From: Gemmatimonadaceae bacterium
Lineage (GTDB): Bacteria > Gemmatimonadota > Gemmatimonadetes > Gemmatimonadales > Gemmatimonadaceae
Assembly (NCBI GenBank): GCA_020851035.1
Contig: JADZDM010000002.1
Location: 253,995 to 317,994 of the forward strand
Reading direction: 5' to 3'
Length of the DNA: 64,000 nucleotides
A program made the position numbers and the translations under genes. Of this stretch, positions 27,110-36,362 are shown piece after piece. Within the stretch, counting starts at the first letter, position 1. Each line of letters begins with the position of its first letter. The notes under the pieces were generated by a model that saw only the letters and a program-made list of their open reading frames with translations, ran no database searches and was not told the DNA's origin.

Positions 27110-28852
27110 ATGTTCCTCCGCCTGTCTGCCCTCGCGATCCTGGTTGCCTGCGTCGACGTGTCCCCCGTCACCGCGCAGGGGCCGCAGTCGGCGGCGTTCG
27201 CGCGTGTCGTCGACGCGTACCTGGACGGCTTCGCCTCCCGGCACCCGTCCATCGCAGCCGGCAACGGCCTCCACCAGCACGACGACCGGCTCGACGACTT
27301 CTCGGCGGCCGCCATCGCGCGGGAGATCGCGACGCTGAAGCGGGAGCGCGCCCGGCTGCGCGCCTTCGACCCTCGCCGCCTCACCCCCGACGAGCGGGTG
27401 GACCAGCGGATCCTGGACGGCATCATCGATGGCTGGCTCCTGGAGCAGGAGACGCTCCGGAACTGGACGCGGAACCCGATGCTGTACGCCTCCGCGCTGT
27501 CCGACGGCGTGAGCAACCTGATGACGATGGAGAATGCGCCGGCGCCGGTGCGGATGCGGCGGCTGATCTCCAAGCTGGCCGGCGTGCCCGCGCTGCTCGC
27601 CGCGGCGCGGACGAACGTGCGCAACCCGCCGCGCCTCTTCGCCGAGCGGGGCGTCACCTTCATGCGCGGCGCCGCTGGCATGCTCCAGACCGATGTGCCG
27701 CTGGCCTTTGCATCGGAGCGCGGCACGCCGCTGATGGATTCCCTGCTGCGCGCGACGGCGGTGGCCGGCCCGCAGATCACCGCCTACGCCGACTGGTTGG
27801 AGCACGAGGTGCTGCCGCGTGCCACCGGAGACTTCCGCATCGGCGCCGCCGCGGTGGCGCGCCGGTATCGCGCCGAGGAGCTGATCGGCGAGCCGTTGCC
27901 GGCGCTGGTTGCGATCGGTGAGCGGGAGCTGGCGATATATCAGCGCCAGTTCCGCGAGGCCGCCGGCCGGCTGGCCCCCGGACGCGATCCCCAGGCGGTG
28001 TGGCAGGACGTGCGCCGCGATCACCCCCCGCGCGGCGACGTGGTGAAGGCCACGCAGCGCCTCGTGGATTCGCTCACGGCCTTCGTGGTGCAGCGCGGCC
28101 TGGCGGTGGTCCCGGCCGGCGAGCGGGTGCTGGTGGCCGCCGCGCAGCCCTTCGACCTGGGGTTCGCGTCGATGCACGCCTCGCCACCGCTCGAGAACCC
28201 GCCCGTCACGAGCTACTACCGCATCACCGACGCCGCGCCGTCGATGCCGGAGGCCGAGGCCGAGGCATGGCTGGAGCGATACAACTACGCGTCGCTGGTG
28301 AACACCTCGGTGCACGAGGCGATGCCGGGCCACTGGCTGCACTCCACCTACATGCGACGCACGCCGGGCAAGGTCCGCCGCATCTGGATCGGGCTCAATC
28401 CCTTCCCGCAGCCCTCGTCGGGGCAGGACGGCTGGGCGCACTACACCGAGCAGCTGATGGTGGAGGAGAAGTTCGGCGGCGGTGATCCGCGCCTCGAGCT
28501 GGCGCAGCTCAGCGATGCGATGACGCGCGTCTGCCGGCTGCTCTCGGGCATCCGTGTGCACTCGGGTCAGTGGACGCTCGCCGAGGCGCAGGGCTGTTTC
28601 GAGCGCGAGGCCTACATCCCGGCGTCGGCGGCGAAGCGCGAGGCCGAGCGCGCCACCTACGATCCGACGTACGGCGGCTACTTTCTCGGCAAGCGCGGCC
28701 TGCTCACCCTGCGCCGTGACGTGGCGGCGAGACTCGGCGCCCGGTTCGACCTCCGCACCTTCCACGAACGGTTCATGACCAACGGGATCGCCCCCATCTG
28801 GGCCCATCGCCAGCTCTTCCTGCCGGGCGACACCGCCCCGGTGATCCAGTGA
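27110..28852 (+). CDS. DUF885 family exported protein, putative metallopeptidase
   Basis: I chose the ATG at 27110 (580 residues), which starts a signal peptide (FLRLSALAILVACVDVSPVTAQ). The DUF885 fold is all-helical, and the central HEAMPGH motif (H402, E403, H408) matches the HExxPGH zinc site of the family. A further QDGWAHY segment stands where relatives usually have EGWA-Y. Family members resemble carboxypeptidase-type metalloproteases, so peptide hydrolysis in the periplasm is likely but unproven. Its stop overlaps the GTG of the next gene (GTGA). It leads a six-gene run to 35100. Confidence 0.85.
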   Translation: MFLRLSALAILVACVDVSPVTAQGPQSAAFARVVDAYLDGFASRHPSIAAGNGLHQHDDRLDDFSAAAIAREIATLKRERARLRAFDPRRLTPDERVDQRILDGIIDGWLLEQETLRNWTRNPMLYASALSDGVSNLMTMENAPAPVRMRRLISKLAGVPALLAAARTNVRNPPRLFAERGVTFMRGAAGMLQTDVPLAFASERGTPLMDSLLRATAVAGPQITAYADWLEHEVLPRATGDFRIGAAAVARRYRAEELIGEPLPALVAIGERELAIYQRQFREAAGRLAPGRDPQAVWQDVRRDHPPRGDVVKATQRLVDSLTAFVVQRGLAVVPAGERVLVAAAQPFDLGFASMHASPPLENPPVTSYYRITDAAPSMPEAEAEAWLERYNYASLVNTSVHEAMPGHWLHSTYMRRTPGKVRRIWIGLNPFPQPSSGQDGWAHYTEQLMVEEKFGGGDPRLELAQLSDAMTRVCRLLSGIRVHSGQWTLAEAQGCFEREAYIPASAAKREAERATYDPTYGGYFLGKRGLLTLRRDVAARLGARFDLRTFHERFMTNGIAPIWAHRQLFLPGDTAPVIQ

Positions 28853-29988
28853 CCGCGCCGGCACGCCGGGTGCGCGTCGGGGTGCTTGGCGCGGGGGCGT
28901 GGGCGAAGTTCGCGCACCTTCCCGGGTACAAGCGCGATCCACGCTGCGAGCTGGTCGCCATCGCGGACCCGGTGATCGAGCGGGCGCGGGAGTTCGCCGC
29001 GGAGTTCGGGATCCCGCACGTCTACGGCTCGCACGAGGAGCTCATCGCGCGTGCCGACCTGGACCTGGTGGATGTCTGCACGCCGAGCGCGACGCACTTC
29101 GCGCTGAGCTGGGCCGCGCTGGAGGCGGGCAAGCACGTGCTCTGCGAGAAGCCGGTGGCCTACGACTACACCGAGACGCTGCGCGCGGCCGCGTTCGCGA
29201 AGTCCCGGGGGCTGAAGACGAAGCTCGGCTTCACCTTCCGCTACAGCCCCGCGATGCGGTACATGAAGGAGCTGATCGACGAGGGGTTCGTGGGCACGCC
29301 GTTCATCTTCAACGGCTACGAGCAGAACTCGCAGTGGCTGGACCCGCAGACCCCGCTGCGCCAGGTGGACGTGGAGGCCGACCAGTCGGTGATCCAGGTG
29401 TCGTCGCTGGAAGGGTACGGTGCCCCGATCATGGACATCGGGCACCTGTTCATGGGCAGCCGCTTCGAGCAGGTGGTGGGCACGATGCGCAACTTCATCC
29501 CCGAGCGGATGGTGCGGCAGACGGGCACGATGATGCGCATGAACATCGACGACGGGGACATCTTCATCGGGGAGTTTGCCAGCGGCGCGATCGGGTCGAT
29601 CCAGACCAGCTTCGTGACGGTGGGCAACTACCCGGGCATCGAGGCGCGGGTCTACGGCAGCAAGGGGGCGCTGATCTGCCGGCTGGTGGAGGAGAACGGC
29701 ATCTGCGAGGTGCTGAAGGCCGCCACCGGCGACCAGGTCGAGTTCCGCGAGCTGGAGATCCCGGCGCGGTTCTACCCGCCGGGAGGCAACCGCGAGGAAT
29801 CTTGGCGATCGCTGTTCTACGCCAACCTGGTGAGCTCGTTCATCACCGAGATCCTCAGCGACGGGCCGGAGAACGAGGGCAGCTTCGAGGACGGCGCGCA
29901 CGTGCAGGAGCTGATCAATGCCGTCGAGCTGAGCTTCCGCGAGCGGCGCTGGGTCGCCATCCCCCTCGCACCCGCGGCGGCCTCCTGA
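28849..29988 (+). CDS. Gfo/Idh/MocA family NAD(P)-dependent oxidoreductase
   Basis: A 379-residue protein with a GTG start overlapping the previous stop by 4 bp. The N-terminal Rossmann domain has GVLGAGAWAK as nucleotide-binding loop, and CEKPVAYDY is the family's signature EKP motif, whose Lys is catalytic in many members. The C-terminal domain is the usual open-faced beta sheet. Relatives oxidise or reduce sugars, inositols or related polyols. It is cytoplasmic, with no signal. The link to two DUF885 proteins and a peptide-type transporter is unexplained by the family's usual substrates. Confidence 0.9.
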   Translation: MTAPARRVRVGVLGAGAWAKFAHLPGYKRDPRCELVAIADPVIERAREFAAEFGIPHVYGSHEELIARADLDLVDVCTPSATHFALSWAALEAGKHVLCEKPVAYDYTETLRAAAFAKSRGLKTKLGFTFRYSPAMRYMKELIDEGFVGTPFIFNGYEQNSQWLDPQTPLRQVDVEADQSVIQVSSLEGYGAPIMDIGHLFMGSRFEQVVGTMRNFIPERMVRQTGTMMRMNIDDGDIFIGEFASGAIGSIQTSFVTVGNYPGIEARVYGSKGALICRLVEENGICEVLKAATGDQVEFRELEIPARFYPPGGNREESWRSLFYANLVSSFITEILSDGPENEGSFEDGAHVQELINAVELSFRERRWVAIPLAPAAAS

Positions 29989-31670
29989 GCAAGGCACTCG
30001 AGCGCTTCCTGGCGCAGTACCACTCGCGCCACCCGGTCAACGCCACCTTCCACGGGCTCCACGCCCTGGACGACCGGCTCCCCGACTGGTCGGTGGAGGG
30101 GCGCGCGGTGGAGGCGGCGGAAATGCGCCGCCTGCGGGCCGAGCTCGCCGACACGGAAGGGGCGACGGTCGCCGCGATGCGGCGCAACCCGGTGCTGCTG
30201 GATGGCGAGCTGGCCCGCGCCAACCTCGACGTGCGTCTGGCCGAGCACGACAGCGGCTACTTCCATGCGCGAAACCCCGCGCTCTGGACCGGCGAGGCGA
30301 TCTTCGGAGTCGTGGGTCTGATGATCCGCGACTTCGCGCCGCTGCCGGAGCGGCTCCCCGCCATCGCGGCACGGCTGCGCGCGATCCCGGCGTTCCTCGC
30401 CGCGCTGCCGGCGGCGATCACGGTGCCGGTGCCGGCCCCCTGGCTGGCGCGCGCCGCGCGCGAGTGTGACGCCGCCGACGGCCTCTTCGACCGCGGGCTG
30501 CGGGCGTGGCTCGTGCAGGAGGGAGTGGGCGATGATGCGGCGGCCCCGGTACTGGAGGCCGCGACACAGGCGCGCGCAGCGTTCGCGACGCTGGGCACGT
30601 GGGTGGACGCGCACCAGTTCGCCGACGAGGCCGATTGCGCGGTGGGCAACACCACCTTCAGCATCCTGCTCCGGCGCGGCCACTGCTGCGACCGCACGCC
30701 GCGCGAGCTGCTCGAGGCGGCGCTGGCACAGCTCCCGCGCCAGCAGGAGCGCCTGGCCGCGATGCTGGAGGAGTTCGGCGGCACCTGGGAGGGGGCGCAG
30801 GCGGCGCTGGCCGCCGACCGCCCCACCACGGCGACCTACTACGCCACCTTCGAGCGGCGCTGGCACGACTGCCGCGCGATCGTCGAGGCGCATGACGCCG
30901 TCACCTGGGGCGACTGGCCCATCCGGTACGTGCCGATCCCGCCGTGGGCGCGCGAGTTCGCCCCGCAGCTCTACTGGCTGTTCTACCGCTCCCCCGCCCC
31001 GTTCGACCCGTACACCGTCTACGACTACGTGGTGACGCCGGTCGACGCGACGATGCCGCACGACGAGCAGGAGCGCCGCCTGCGGGCGTGGAACAACAGC
31101 ACCATCACGCTCAACCACGTGGTGCACCACGGCGCGGTCGGCCACCACGTGCAGAACTGGCACGCGCGGTACCGCGCCACGTCACGCATCGGCCGCATCG
31201 CCGCCACCGACTGCGCCAGCCGCATCGCGATGTTCCAGGGCGGCTCGATGGCCGAGGGCTGGGCCTGCTATGCCACGCTGCTGATGGGGGAGCTGGGCAT
31301 GCTGACGCCGCTGGAGCAGCTCTCCGAACAGCACACCACCGTACGGATGCTGGCGCGCGCGATCGTGGACATCCGCCTGCACCTGCAGCTGTGCACCTTC
31401 GGCGAGGCGGTGCAGTTCTATCAGGACGTGGTCGGCATGTCGATGGACGTGGCCACGGCGGAGACGACGAAGAACTCGATGTTCCCGTGCACGGCACTGA
31501 TGTACTGGCTTGGCACCGGCACCATCCTCGCGCTGCGCGAGGAGCTGCGCCTGCAGCACGAGGTGCGCGGCACGCCGTTCGTGCTGCGCACCTTCCACGA
31601 CGAGCTGCTGAGCCGCGGGGCGATCCCCGTGATGCTGGCCGCCACCCTGATGACGGAGGGGGACACGTGA
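29985..31670 (+). CDS. Second DUF885 family protein, cytoplasmic, variant metal motif
   Basis: A protein of about 561 residues homologous to the DUF885 gene two positions upstream. The DUF885 opening (ALERFLAQYHSRHPVNATFH) lies right after the previous stop. No ATG, GTG or TTG precedes it nearby; the best start is the CTG at 29985, giving the same 4-bp overlap (CTGA) as its neighbours. Later starts (GTG 30093, ATG 30123) would remove this region. No signal peptide is visible. The zinc motif is HHGAVGHH (residues 381-388) instead of HExxPGHH, so the catalytic Glu is His382, while AEGWACY is kept. Its activity is uncertain. Confidence 0.8.
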   Translation: MSKALERFLAQYHSRHPVNATFHGLHALDDRLPDWSVEGRAVEAAEMRRLRAELADTEGATVAAMRRNPVLLDGELARANLDVRLAEHDSGYFHARNPALWTGEAIFGVVGLMIRDFAPLPERLPAIAARLRAIPAFLAALPAAITVPVPAPWLARAARECDAADGLFDRGLRAWLVQEGVGDDAAAPVLEAATQARAAFATLGTWVDAHQFADEADCAVGNTTFSILLRRGHCCDRTPRELLEAALAQLPRQQERLAAMLEEFGGTWEGAQAALAADRPTTATYYATFERRWHDCRAIVEAHDAVTWGDWPIRYVPIPPWAREFAPQLYWLFYRSPAPFDPYTVYDYVVTPVDATMPHDEQERRLRAWNNSTITLNHVVHHGAVGHHVQNWHARYRATSRIGRIAATDCASRIAMFQGGSMAEGWACYATLLMGELGMLTPLEQLSEQHTTVRMLARAIVDIRLHLQLCTFGEAVQFYQDVVGMSMDVATAETTKNSMFPCTALMYWLGTGTILALREELRLQHEVRGTPFVLRTFHDELLSRGAIPVMLAATLMTEGDT

Positions 31671-33292
31671 CGCGTGCACTGGTGGTCCCGGCCCTGTTCG
31701 CGACGGCCCTGCTGCTGGGTGGCTGCGGCGGCGAGACGGCCGGTGGGGCGAAGGGCGGTGCCGGCACCCCAGCCGGCGACCTGCTCGTGATCGGGTACGA
31801 CCGCGAGCCCGACACGATGAACCGGTATGCCACGCACATCCTGGAGGACATCGAGTCGTGCGTGGTGGAGGGGCTGGTCACCAATGACGAAAAGATGCAG
31901 GTGGTGCCGGTGCTGGCGCTCGAGGTGCCGGAGCTCGCCAACGGCGGTGTGACGCTGCGGAAGGACGGCGGCATGGACGTCACCTGGAAGCTGCGGCCGG
32001 GCGTGAAGTGGCACGACGGGGTGCCGCACACGTCGGCCGACGTGAAGTTCACCGTCGACGCGATCAACAAGGGCGACTGGAAGCCGGAGAGCGTGGACGG
32101 CTTCGACCGCATCTCGTCGGTGGACACCCCCGACTCGCTGACCGCGGTGGTCCACTATCGCGAGGTGTATGCGCCGTACCGGCTGCAGTTCGTCCGCGGC
32201 ACCCTGCCGCGGCACCTGCTGGCGGGGAAGAACATCGACGCGGCCACCGAGTACAACCGCCGCCCGCTGGGCACCGGGCCATACCGCGTGGCCGAGTGGA
32301 AGACCGGCGAGCACATCCTGCTGGAGGCGGCGCCCGGGTACTGGCGTGGCGCCGAGTACCCGAAGATCCGGCGGCTGCTGTTCCGGTTCCTGCCCAACAC
32401 CACCACCCGCATCAACCAGCTCAAGTCGGGTGAGGTGCAGATGGTGGCGCTGGTGCCCTGGGACAAGGTGCGCGAGCTGCGCGGCCTGCCGGCGGTGCGG
32501 CTCAACCAGGTGGTGGGCAACGGCTACGAGCACGTGACGCTCAACCAGCGCCATTTCCCCCCGTTCGCCGAGCTGGCGGTGCGCCGCGCGATGGCGCATG
32601 CCATCGACCGCAACCTGATCGTGGGCACGCTGCTCGACGGGCTGGTGACGGTGGTCGACGGCCCGATCCAGCCACTGTCCAGCGCCTACGAGAAGGAAGT
32701 CACCACCTATCCCTACGACCCCGCTCGCGCCCGCGCGCTGCTCGACTCGGCCGGCTGGCTGGTGGGCGCCGATGGCATTCGCGCCAAGGGGGGCACGCGC
32801 CTCGCCTTCACCCTGATCACGCAATCGGGCTTCGCCATCCGCGAGAACGTCTCGCAGGCACTGCAGCAGCAGCTGCGTGCCGTCGGGATCGACGCGCGCG
32901 TGCAGCTCATCGACGGCACCTCGATCAGCAGCGTGTGGTTCAAGGGCGACTTCGACGCGATGCTCCACTGGTGGCAGCAGGGCGCCGATCCCGAGATCAC
33001 GCTCTTCTTCGCCGCCGACCGCATGCCGCCGGCCGGCCGCAACATCAACTACTTCCGCGACGACACGCTGACGCGGATGCTCTACGAGTCGGACCGCACG
33101 GTGGACGAGGGCGCCCGGATCGCGCTCCTGAAGGCCGCGCAGCGCCGGCTGGCGACGCTGGTGCCGGAACTGCCGCTCTACAACACCTCCAAGGTGGACG
33201 CGGTGCCGGCGACCCTCACCGGCTTCACGGGCAATCCCACCAACGCCGGGCCGTTCTGGAACGTGCACCAGTGGCAGCTCACGCCGCGATGA
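31667..33292 (+). CDS. ABC transporter substrate-binding lipoprotein, peptide/nickel type
   Basis: A GTG start overlaps the previous stop (GTGA), giving 541 residues. The lipoprotein signal ends in LLLGGCGG. It has the SBP_bac_5 fold, with DREPDTMNRYATH near the N-terminus, WKLRPGVKWHDGVP and GTGPYRVAEWKTGEH, all typical of oligopeptide-, dipeptide- or nickel-binding proteins (family 5). It would capture a substrate in the periplasm for the permeases encoded next. Two DUF885 putative peptidases in the same operon make a peptide or peptide-like ligand plausible. Confidence 0.93.
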   Translation: MTRALVVPALFATALLLGGCGGETAGGAKGGAGTPAGDLLVIGYDREPDTMNRYATHILEDIESCVVEGLVTNDEKMQVVPVLALEVPELANGGVTLRKDGGMDVTWKLRPGVKWHDGVPHTSADVKFTVDAINKGDWKPESVDGFDRISSVDTPDSLTAVVHYREVYAPYRLQFVRGTLPRHLLAGKNIDAATEYNRRPLGTGPYRVAEWKTGEHILLEAAPGYWRGAEYPKIRRLLFRFLPNTTTRINQLKSGEVQMVALVPWDKVRELRGLPAVRLNQVVGNGYEHVTLNQRHFPPFAELAVRRAMAHAIDRNLIVGTLLDGLVTVVDGPIQPLSSAYEKEVTTYPYDPARARALLDSAGWLVGADGIRAKGGTRLAFTLITQSGFAIRENVSQALQQQLRAVGIDARVQLIDGTSISSVWFKGDFDAMLHWWQQGADPEITLFFAADRMPPAGRNINYFRDDTLTRMLYESDRTVDEGARIALLKAAQRRLATLVPELPLYNTSKVDAVPATLTGFTGNPTNAGPFWNVHQWQLTPR

Positions 33293-33334
33293 GCGGCCGG
33301 CACCCCAGCCGCGGCGCGTGACGCCGGCACGGCG

Positions 33335-34282
33335 GTGATCCGGTTCGTGGTCCGGCGCGTGGCGCAGGGGATTCCCCTGCTCCTCGTCATCTCGCTGCTC
33401 ACCTTCGCGCTGATCCATGCGGCGCCGGGCGGGCCGCTGTCGACGTACCTCGAGAACCCCAACGTCCGGCCCGAGGACATCGAGCGCCTCCGGAAGGCGA
33501 TGGGGCTCGACCGTCCGCTCGGCATGCAGTACCTGTCCTGGCTGGCGGCGTTCGTGCGCGGTGACTGGGGCTTCAGCTACGCCGACGGCCGTCCCGTGCT
33601 CGACCGGATGGTCGAGCGCATCCCGGCCACGCTGGAACTCGTCGGTGCGGCGTGCGTGATGGCGTTGCTGGCCGCCGTGCCGGCCGGCATCGTGGCGGCG
33701 GTGAACCGGCGCTTCGACCGGGTGAGCTCCGTGGTGGCGGTGGCGGGGATCTCGCTCCCGGTGTTCTGGCTCGGGCTCGTGCTGCAGCTCGTCTTCGCGG
33801 GGGCGCTGGGCTGGCTGCCGTCGTCGGGGCGCGCGTCGTTCGACGGCGGCGGCCTGGCCGACCGCCTCGCCCACCTCGTCCTGCCGGCGACCGTGCTCGC
33901 CGCCGCTCTCTCGGCGGCGTGGTCCCGCTACCTGCGCCGTGCGATGCGCGACACCGTCTCACGCCCCTTCATGCGCGCGGCGCGCTCCCGCGGCATCGGC
34001 GAGCGCCGCCTGCTGCTCCACCATGCGCTGCCGAATGCGCTGCCGACGTTCGTGACCGTGGTGCTCCTCGACGTGTCGATGATGGCCTCGGGCGCGGTGG
34101 TCACGGAGAGCATCTTCGCCTGGCCCGGCATCGGGAGCCTCTTCACCGAGGCGCTCGCGCGCCGCGACTACGCGGTGCTGATGGCGTTCCTGATGTGCGG
34201 CTCGGTGGCCGTGATGCTGTTGAACCTCGTGGCCGACCTGGCGGTGCATGCAATCGACCCGCGCACGCGGGAGGCCGCATGA
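33335..34282 (+). CDS. ABC transporter permease, DppB/OppB type
   Basis: A 315-residue permease starting at a GTG. It has six hydrophobic helices and the binding-protein-dependent transport EAA loop region (RAARSRGIGERRLLLHHALP). The N-terminus (VVRRVAQGIPLLLVISLLTF) is standard for DppB-type subunits. It pairs with the DppC-type subunit that overlaps its stop by 4 bp (ATGA) to form the transmembrane channel of the importer. It lies 42 bp after the binding-protein gene. Confidence 0.95.
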   Translation: MIRFVVRRVAQGIPLLLVISLLTFALIHAAPGGPLSTYLENPNVRPEDIERLRKAMGLDRPLGMQYLSWLAAFVRGDWGFSYADGRPVLDRMVERIPATLELVGAACVMALLAAVPAGIVAAVNRRFDRVSSVVAVAGISLPVFWLGLVLQLVFAGALGWLPSSGRASFDGGGLADRLAHLVLPATVLAAALSAAWSRYLRRAMRDTVSRPFMRAARSRGIGERRLLLHHALPNALPTFVTVVLLDVSMMASGAVVTESIFAWPGIGSLFTEALARRDYAVLMAFLMCGSVAVMLLNLVADLAVHAIDPRTREAA

Positions 34283-35100
34283 GCACCGGCACGGCGGAGA
34301 CCGCGGAGTCGTCGCGCCGCGCCCCGGTGATCGCCGCGTCCCTGCTGGCCGTGCTGCTGGCCGGCGCGGCGCTGGCCCCGCTGCTGGCACCGTACGCGAT
34401 GGATGCGCTCGACCTGGCGCACCGCCGCGCCGCGCCATCCGCACTCCACTGGTTCGGCACCGATGAGCTGGGCCGCGACCTGCTCACACGCGTGCTCTAC
34501 GGGGCCCGCGTCTCCCTCGCCATCGGACTCATCTCGGCCCTCGTGAGCGCGGCGATCGGCGCCGCGGTCGGGGCCGTGGCGGGGTACGCCGGCCGGCGCA
34601 CCGACGACGTGCTGATGCGCGTCACCGATGCCATGCTCGCGATCCCGCGGCTGCCGCTGCTGATGATCACCGCCGCGGTGCTGCAGCCCGGCGTGCCGAT
34701 GCTGGTGCTGCTGGTGGGGCTGGCGGGGTGGATGGAAACCGCGCGGGTGGTGCGGGCCGAGGTGCTGTCGCTCGCGGCGCGCGACTTCGTGTCCGCGGCG
34801 CGTGCCATGGGCGCCACGCCGCTGCGCGTGATCCTGCGCCACGTCCTCCCCGGCGTCCTCCCCGCCGCCGCCGTCGCCACCACGCTGGCCGTGGGACGGG
34901 GGATCCTGCTCGAGAGTGCCCTGTCCTTCTTCGGCGTCGGCGTGCAGCCCCCCACCGCGTCCTGGGGCAACATGCTCTACCAGGCGCAGACCACCATGAC
35001 CAGCGAGCCGTGGCTCGCGATCTTCCCCGGGGCGATGATCTTCCTCACGGTCCTCGCGTGCAATGCCGTCGGTGATGCGATCGGTGCGGCGAAGTCCTGA
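34279..35100 (+). CDS. ABC transporter permease, DppC/OppC type
   Basis: A 273-residue permease with an N-terminal helix followed by the OppC_N-like segment (HWFGTDELGRDLLTRVLYGAR) and the EAA loop (AARAMGATPLRVILRHVLP). It is the second transmembrane subunit of the importer. No DppD/DppF ATPase genes follow: the operon ends here and the next 300 bp hold a repeat element, so the ATPases must be encoded elsewhere or shared with another system. Confidence 0.95.
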   Translation: MSTGTAETAESSRRAPVIAASLLAVLLAGAALAPLLAPYAMDALDLAHRRAAPSALHWFGTDELGRDLLTRVLYGARVSLAIGLISALVSAAIGAAVGAVAGYAGRRTDDVLMRVTDAMLAIPRLPLLMITAAVLQPGVPMLVLLVGLAGWMETARVVRAEVLSLAARDFVSAARAMGATPLRVILRHVLPGVLPAAAVATTLAVGRGILLESALSFFGVGVQPPTASWGNMLYQAQTTMTSEPWLAIFPGAMIFLTVLACNAVGDAIGAAKS

Positions 35101-35131
35101 CTGCGACTCCAACTGAAACTGCAACAGCATC

Positions 35132-35378
35132 CACGCAAGGCGCAAAGGGGCGCAAAGGGGCGCGAAGGACGCAAAGGACTGCTTTCTTGGGAACAGCGCG
35201 CGCATCGAATGCTCCGCGCGTCGGAGAAGGGTTCGCAAGCCGCGATGCGTGAGCGCGGACACGGAGCTCCGCGATACACCGCTGTTCACCTCGACTTCGA
35301 TGTGCCTCGCATTCGGCGACCTTGGCCGCACGCGCCGAACTCTTTGCGTCCTTCGCGTCCTTTGCGCCTTTGCGTCAA
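35132..35378. repeat. CGCAAAG-bounded inverted-repeat element, copy 1
   Basis: The 35101-35414 gap has no gene but holds a palindromic element. The left arm (about 35132-35178) is a run of degenerate CGCAAAGG/CGCGAAGG units. The right arm (about 35339-35378) is its inverted counterpart (CTTTGCGTCCTTCGCGTCC type). The arms can pair over about 40 bp, making a long cruciform. The centre differs from the other two copies and lacks their GAGGGGAACTGC core palindrome, but shares short pieces. The element lies between convergent genes. Confidence 0.8.
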
Positions 35379-35414
35379 GGCCGTTGCAATTCGATGGCGC
35401 GACGATCGCAGCGA

Positions 35415-36362
35415 TCAGTAGCCGCGATCGCGATCGACGACCCACTTCGGCACCTGGCCGGACTCGAACGTCGCGAGGCACTCGAGGAAGCCGTCCACGG
35501 CGCCCTCGATCGTGGTGAGGCCGGAGACGTGCGGGGAGACCATCACCCGCGGGTCGGCCCAGAGCGGCGAGGTGGCGGGGAGCGGCTCCACCTCGAAGAC
35601 GTCGAGCGCCGCGCCGCGGAGCCAGCCCTCGGCAAGGGCACGCGGGAGGAGCGCCTCGTCCACCACCGCACCGCGGCCGGCATTCATCAGCACGACGTTG
35701 CGGCAGGCCGAGAGGACCTGCTCGTTCACCAGCCCGCGGGTGGCGGGGGTGAGTGGCACCGTGAGGATGAGCCAGTCGGCGCGCGACGCGACCTCCGCCA
35801 GCTCGTCGGTCGTGTGTCGCTCGCCGAAGATCACCGGGTCACCCTGGCCGGTGCGCGACACGCCGCTGACGCGACAGCCGAGCGCGGCGAAGAGCCGGCC
35901 GACGTGGGTGCCGACGTCGCCCATGCCCACGACCACCACGTGCGTGCCGCGGAGCTGGCTCACGTCCTGCGGGGCCCAGCGATGCTCGCGCTGCGCTGCG
36001 GCGAACTCCGCGAGCTTCGTCACGAACGCCAGCGCCCGCGACAGGGCCCACTCCGCGATCATCGGCCCGAACGATTCCGGCGTGCGGGTGAGCACGACGT
36101 CGCGCGAGAGCTCCTCCGGCTGCAGCCAGGCGTCCACCCCGGCGCCGGTGCTCTGCACCCAGCGCACGTTCCCCATCGTCGGCAGGGGCGGGCGCTTGAA
36201 GCCGATGTAGGCGTCCGCCCAGTCCAGGTCATCGGCCGTCACGGCGCTGAAGACGGCGCCGCGGAGCTCCAGGTCGGGGCGTCGTGCGGCGATCAGTGCC
36301 GACATCGCCGCGTGGGCGTTCTGGCCGATGACGACGCGGCGGATGGGCAGGACCGAGGGCAT
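35415..36362 (-). CDS. D-2-hydroxyacid dehydrogenase, NAD(P)-dependent
   Basis: A 315-residue enzyme of the D-isomer 2-hydroxyacid dehydrogenase family. The cofactor loop is VVGMGDVGTHVG (about residues 143-154). The catalytic residues are in place: Arg in NAGRGAVVDE, Glu in VFEVEPLP and His in SPHVSG. It interconverts a 2-hydroxyacid and a 2-oxoacid in the cytoplasm; the exact substrate (glyoxylate, hydroxypyruvate or other) cannot be told. It is transcribed alone, toward repeat copy 1. Confidence 0.92.
   Translation of the reverse strand: MPSVLPIRRVVIGQNAHAAMSALIAARRPDLELRGAVFSAVTADDLDWADAYIGFKRPPLPTMGNVRWVQSTGAGVDAWLQPEELSRDVVLTRTPESFGPMIAEWALSRALAFVTKLAEFAAAQREHRWAPQDVSQLRGTHVVVVGMGDVGTHVGRLFAALGCRVSGVSRTGQGDPVIFGERHTTDELAEVASRADWLILTVPLTPATRGLVNEQVLSACRNVVLMNAGRGAVVDEALLPRALAEGWLRGAALDVFEVEPLPATSPLWADPRVMVSPHVSGLTTIEGAVDGFLECLATFESGQVPKWVVDRDRGY

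Noticed and set aside
31421-33874. 817-codon minus-strand open frame antisense to the binding-protein gene
   Set aside because: Same shadow effect; the plus-strand product has a lipobox and all family 5 binding-protein features.
35132-35178. Tandem CGCAAAG units as a CRISPR array
   Set aside because: Units are about 8-10 bp with no unique spacers and no cas genes; they form inverted arms of a palindromic element instead.
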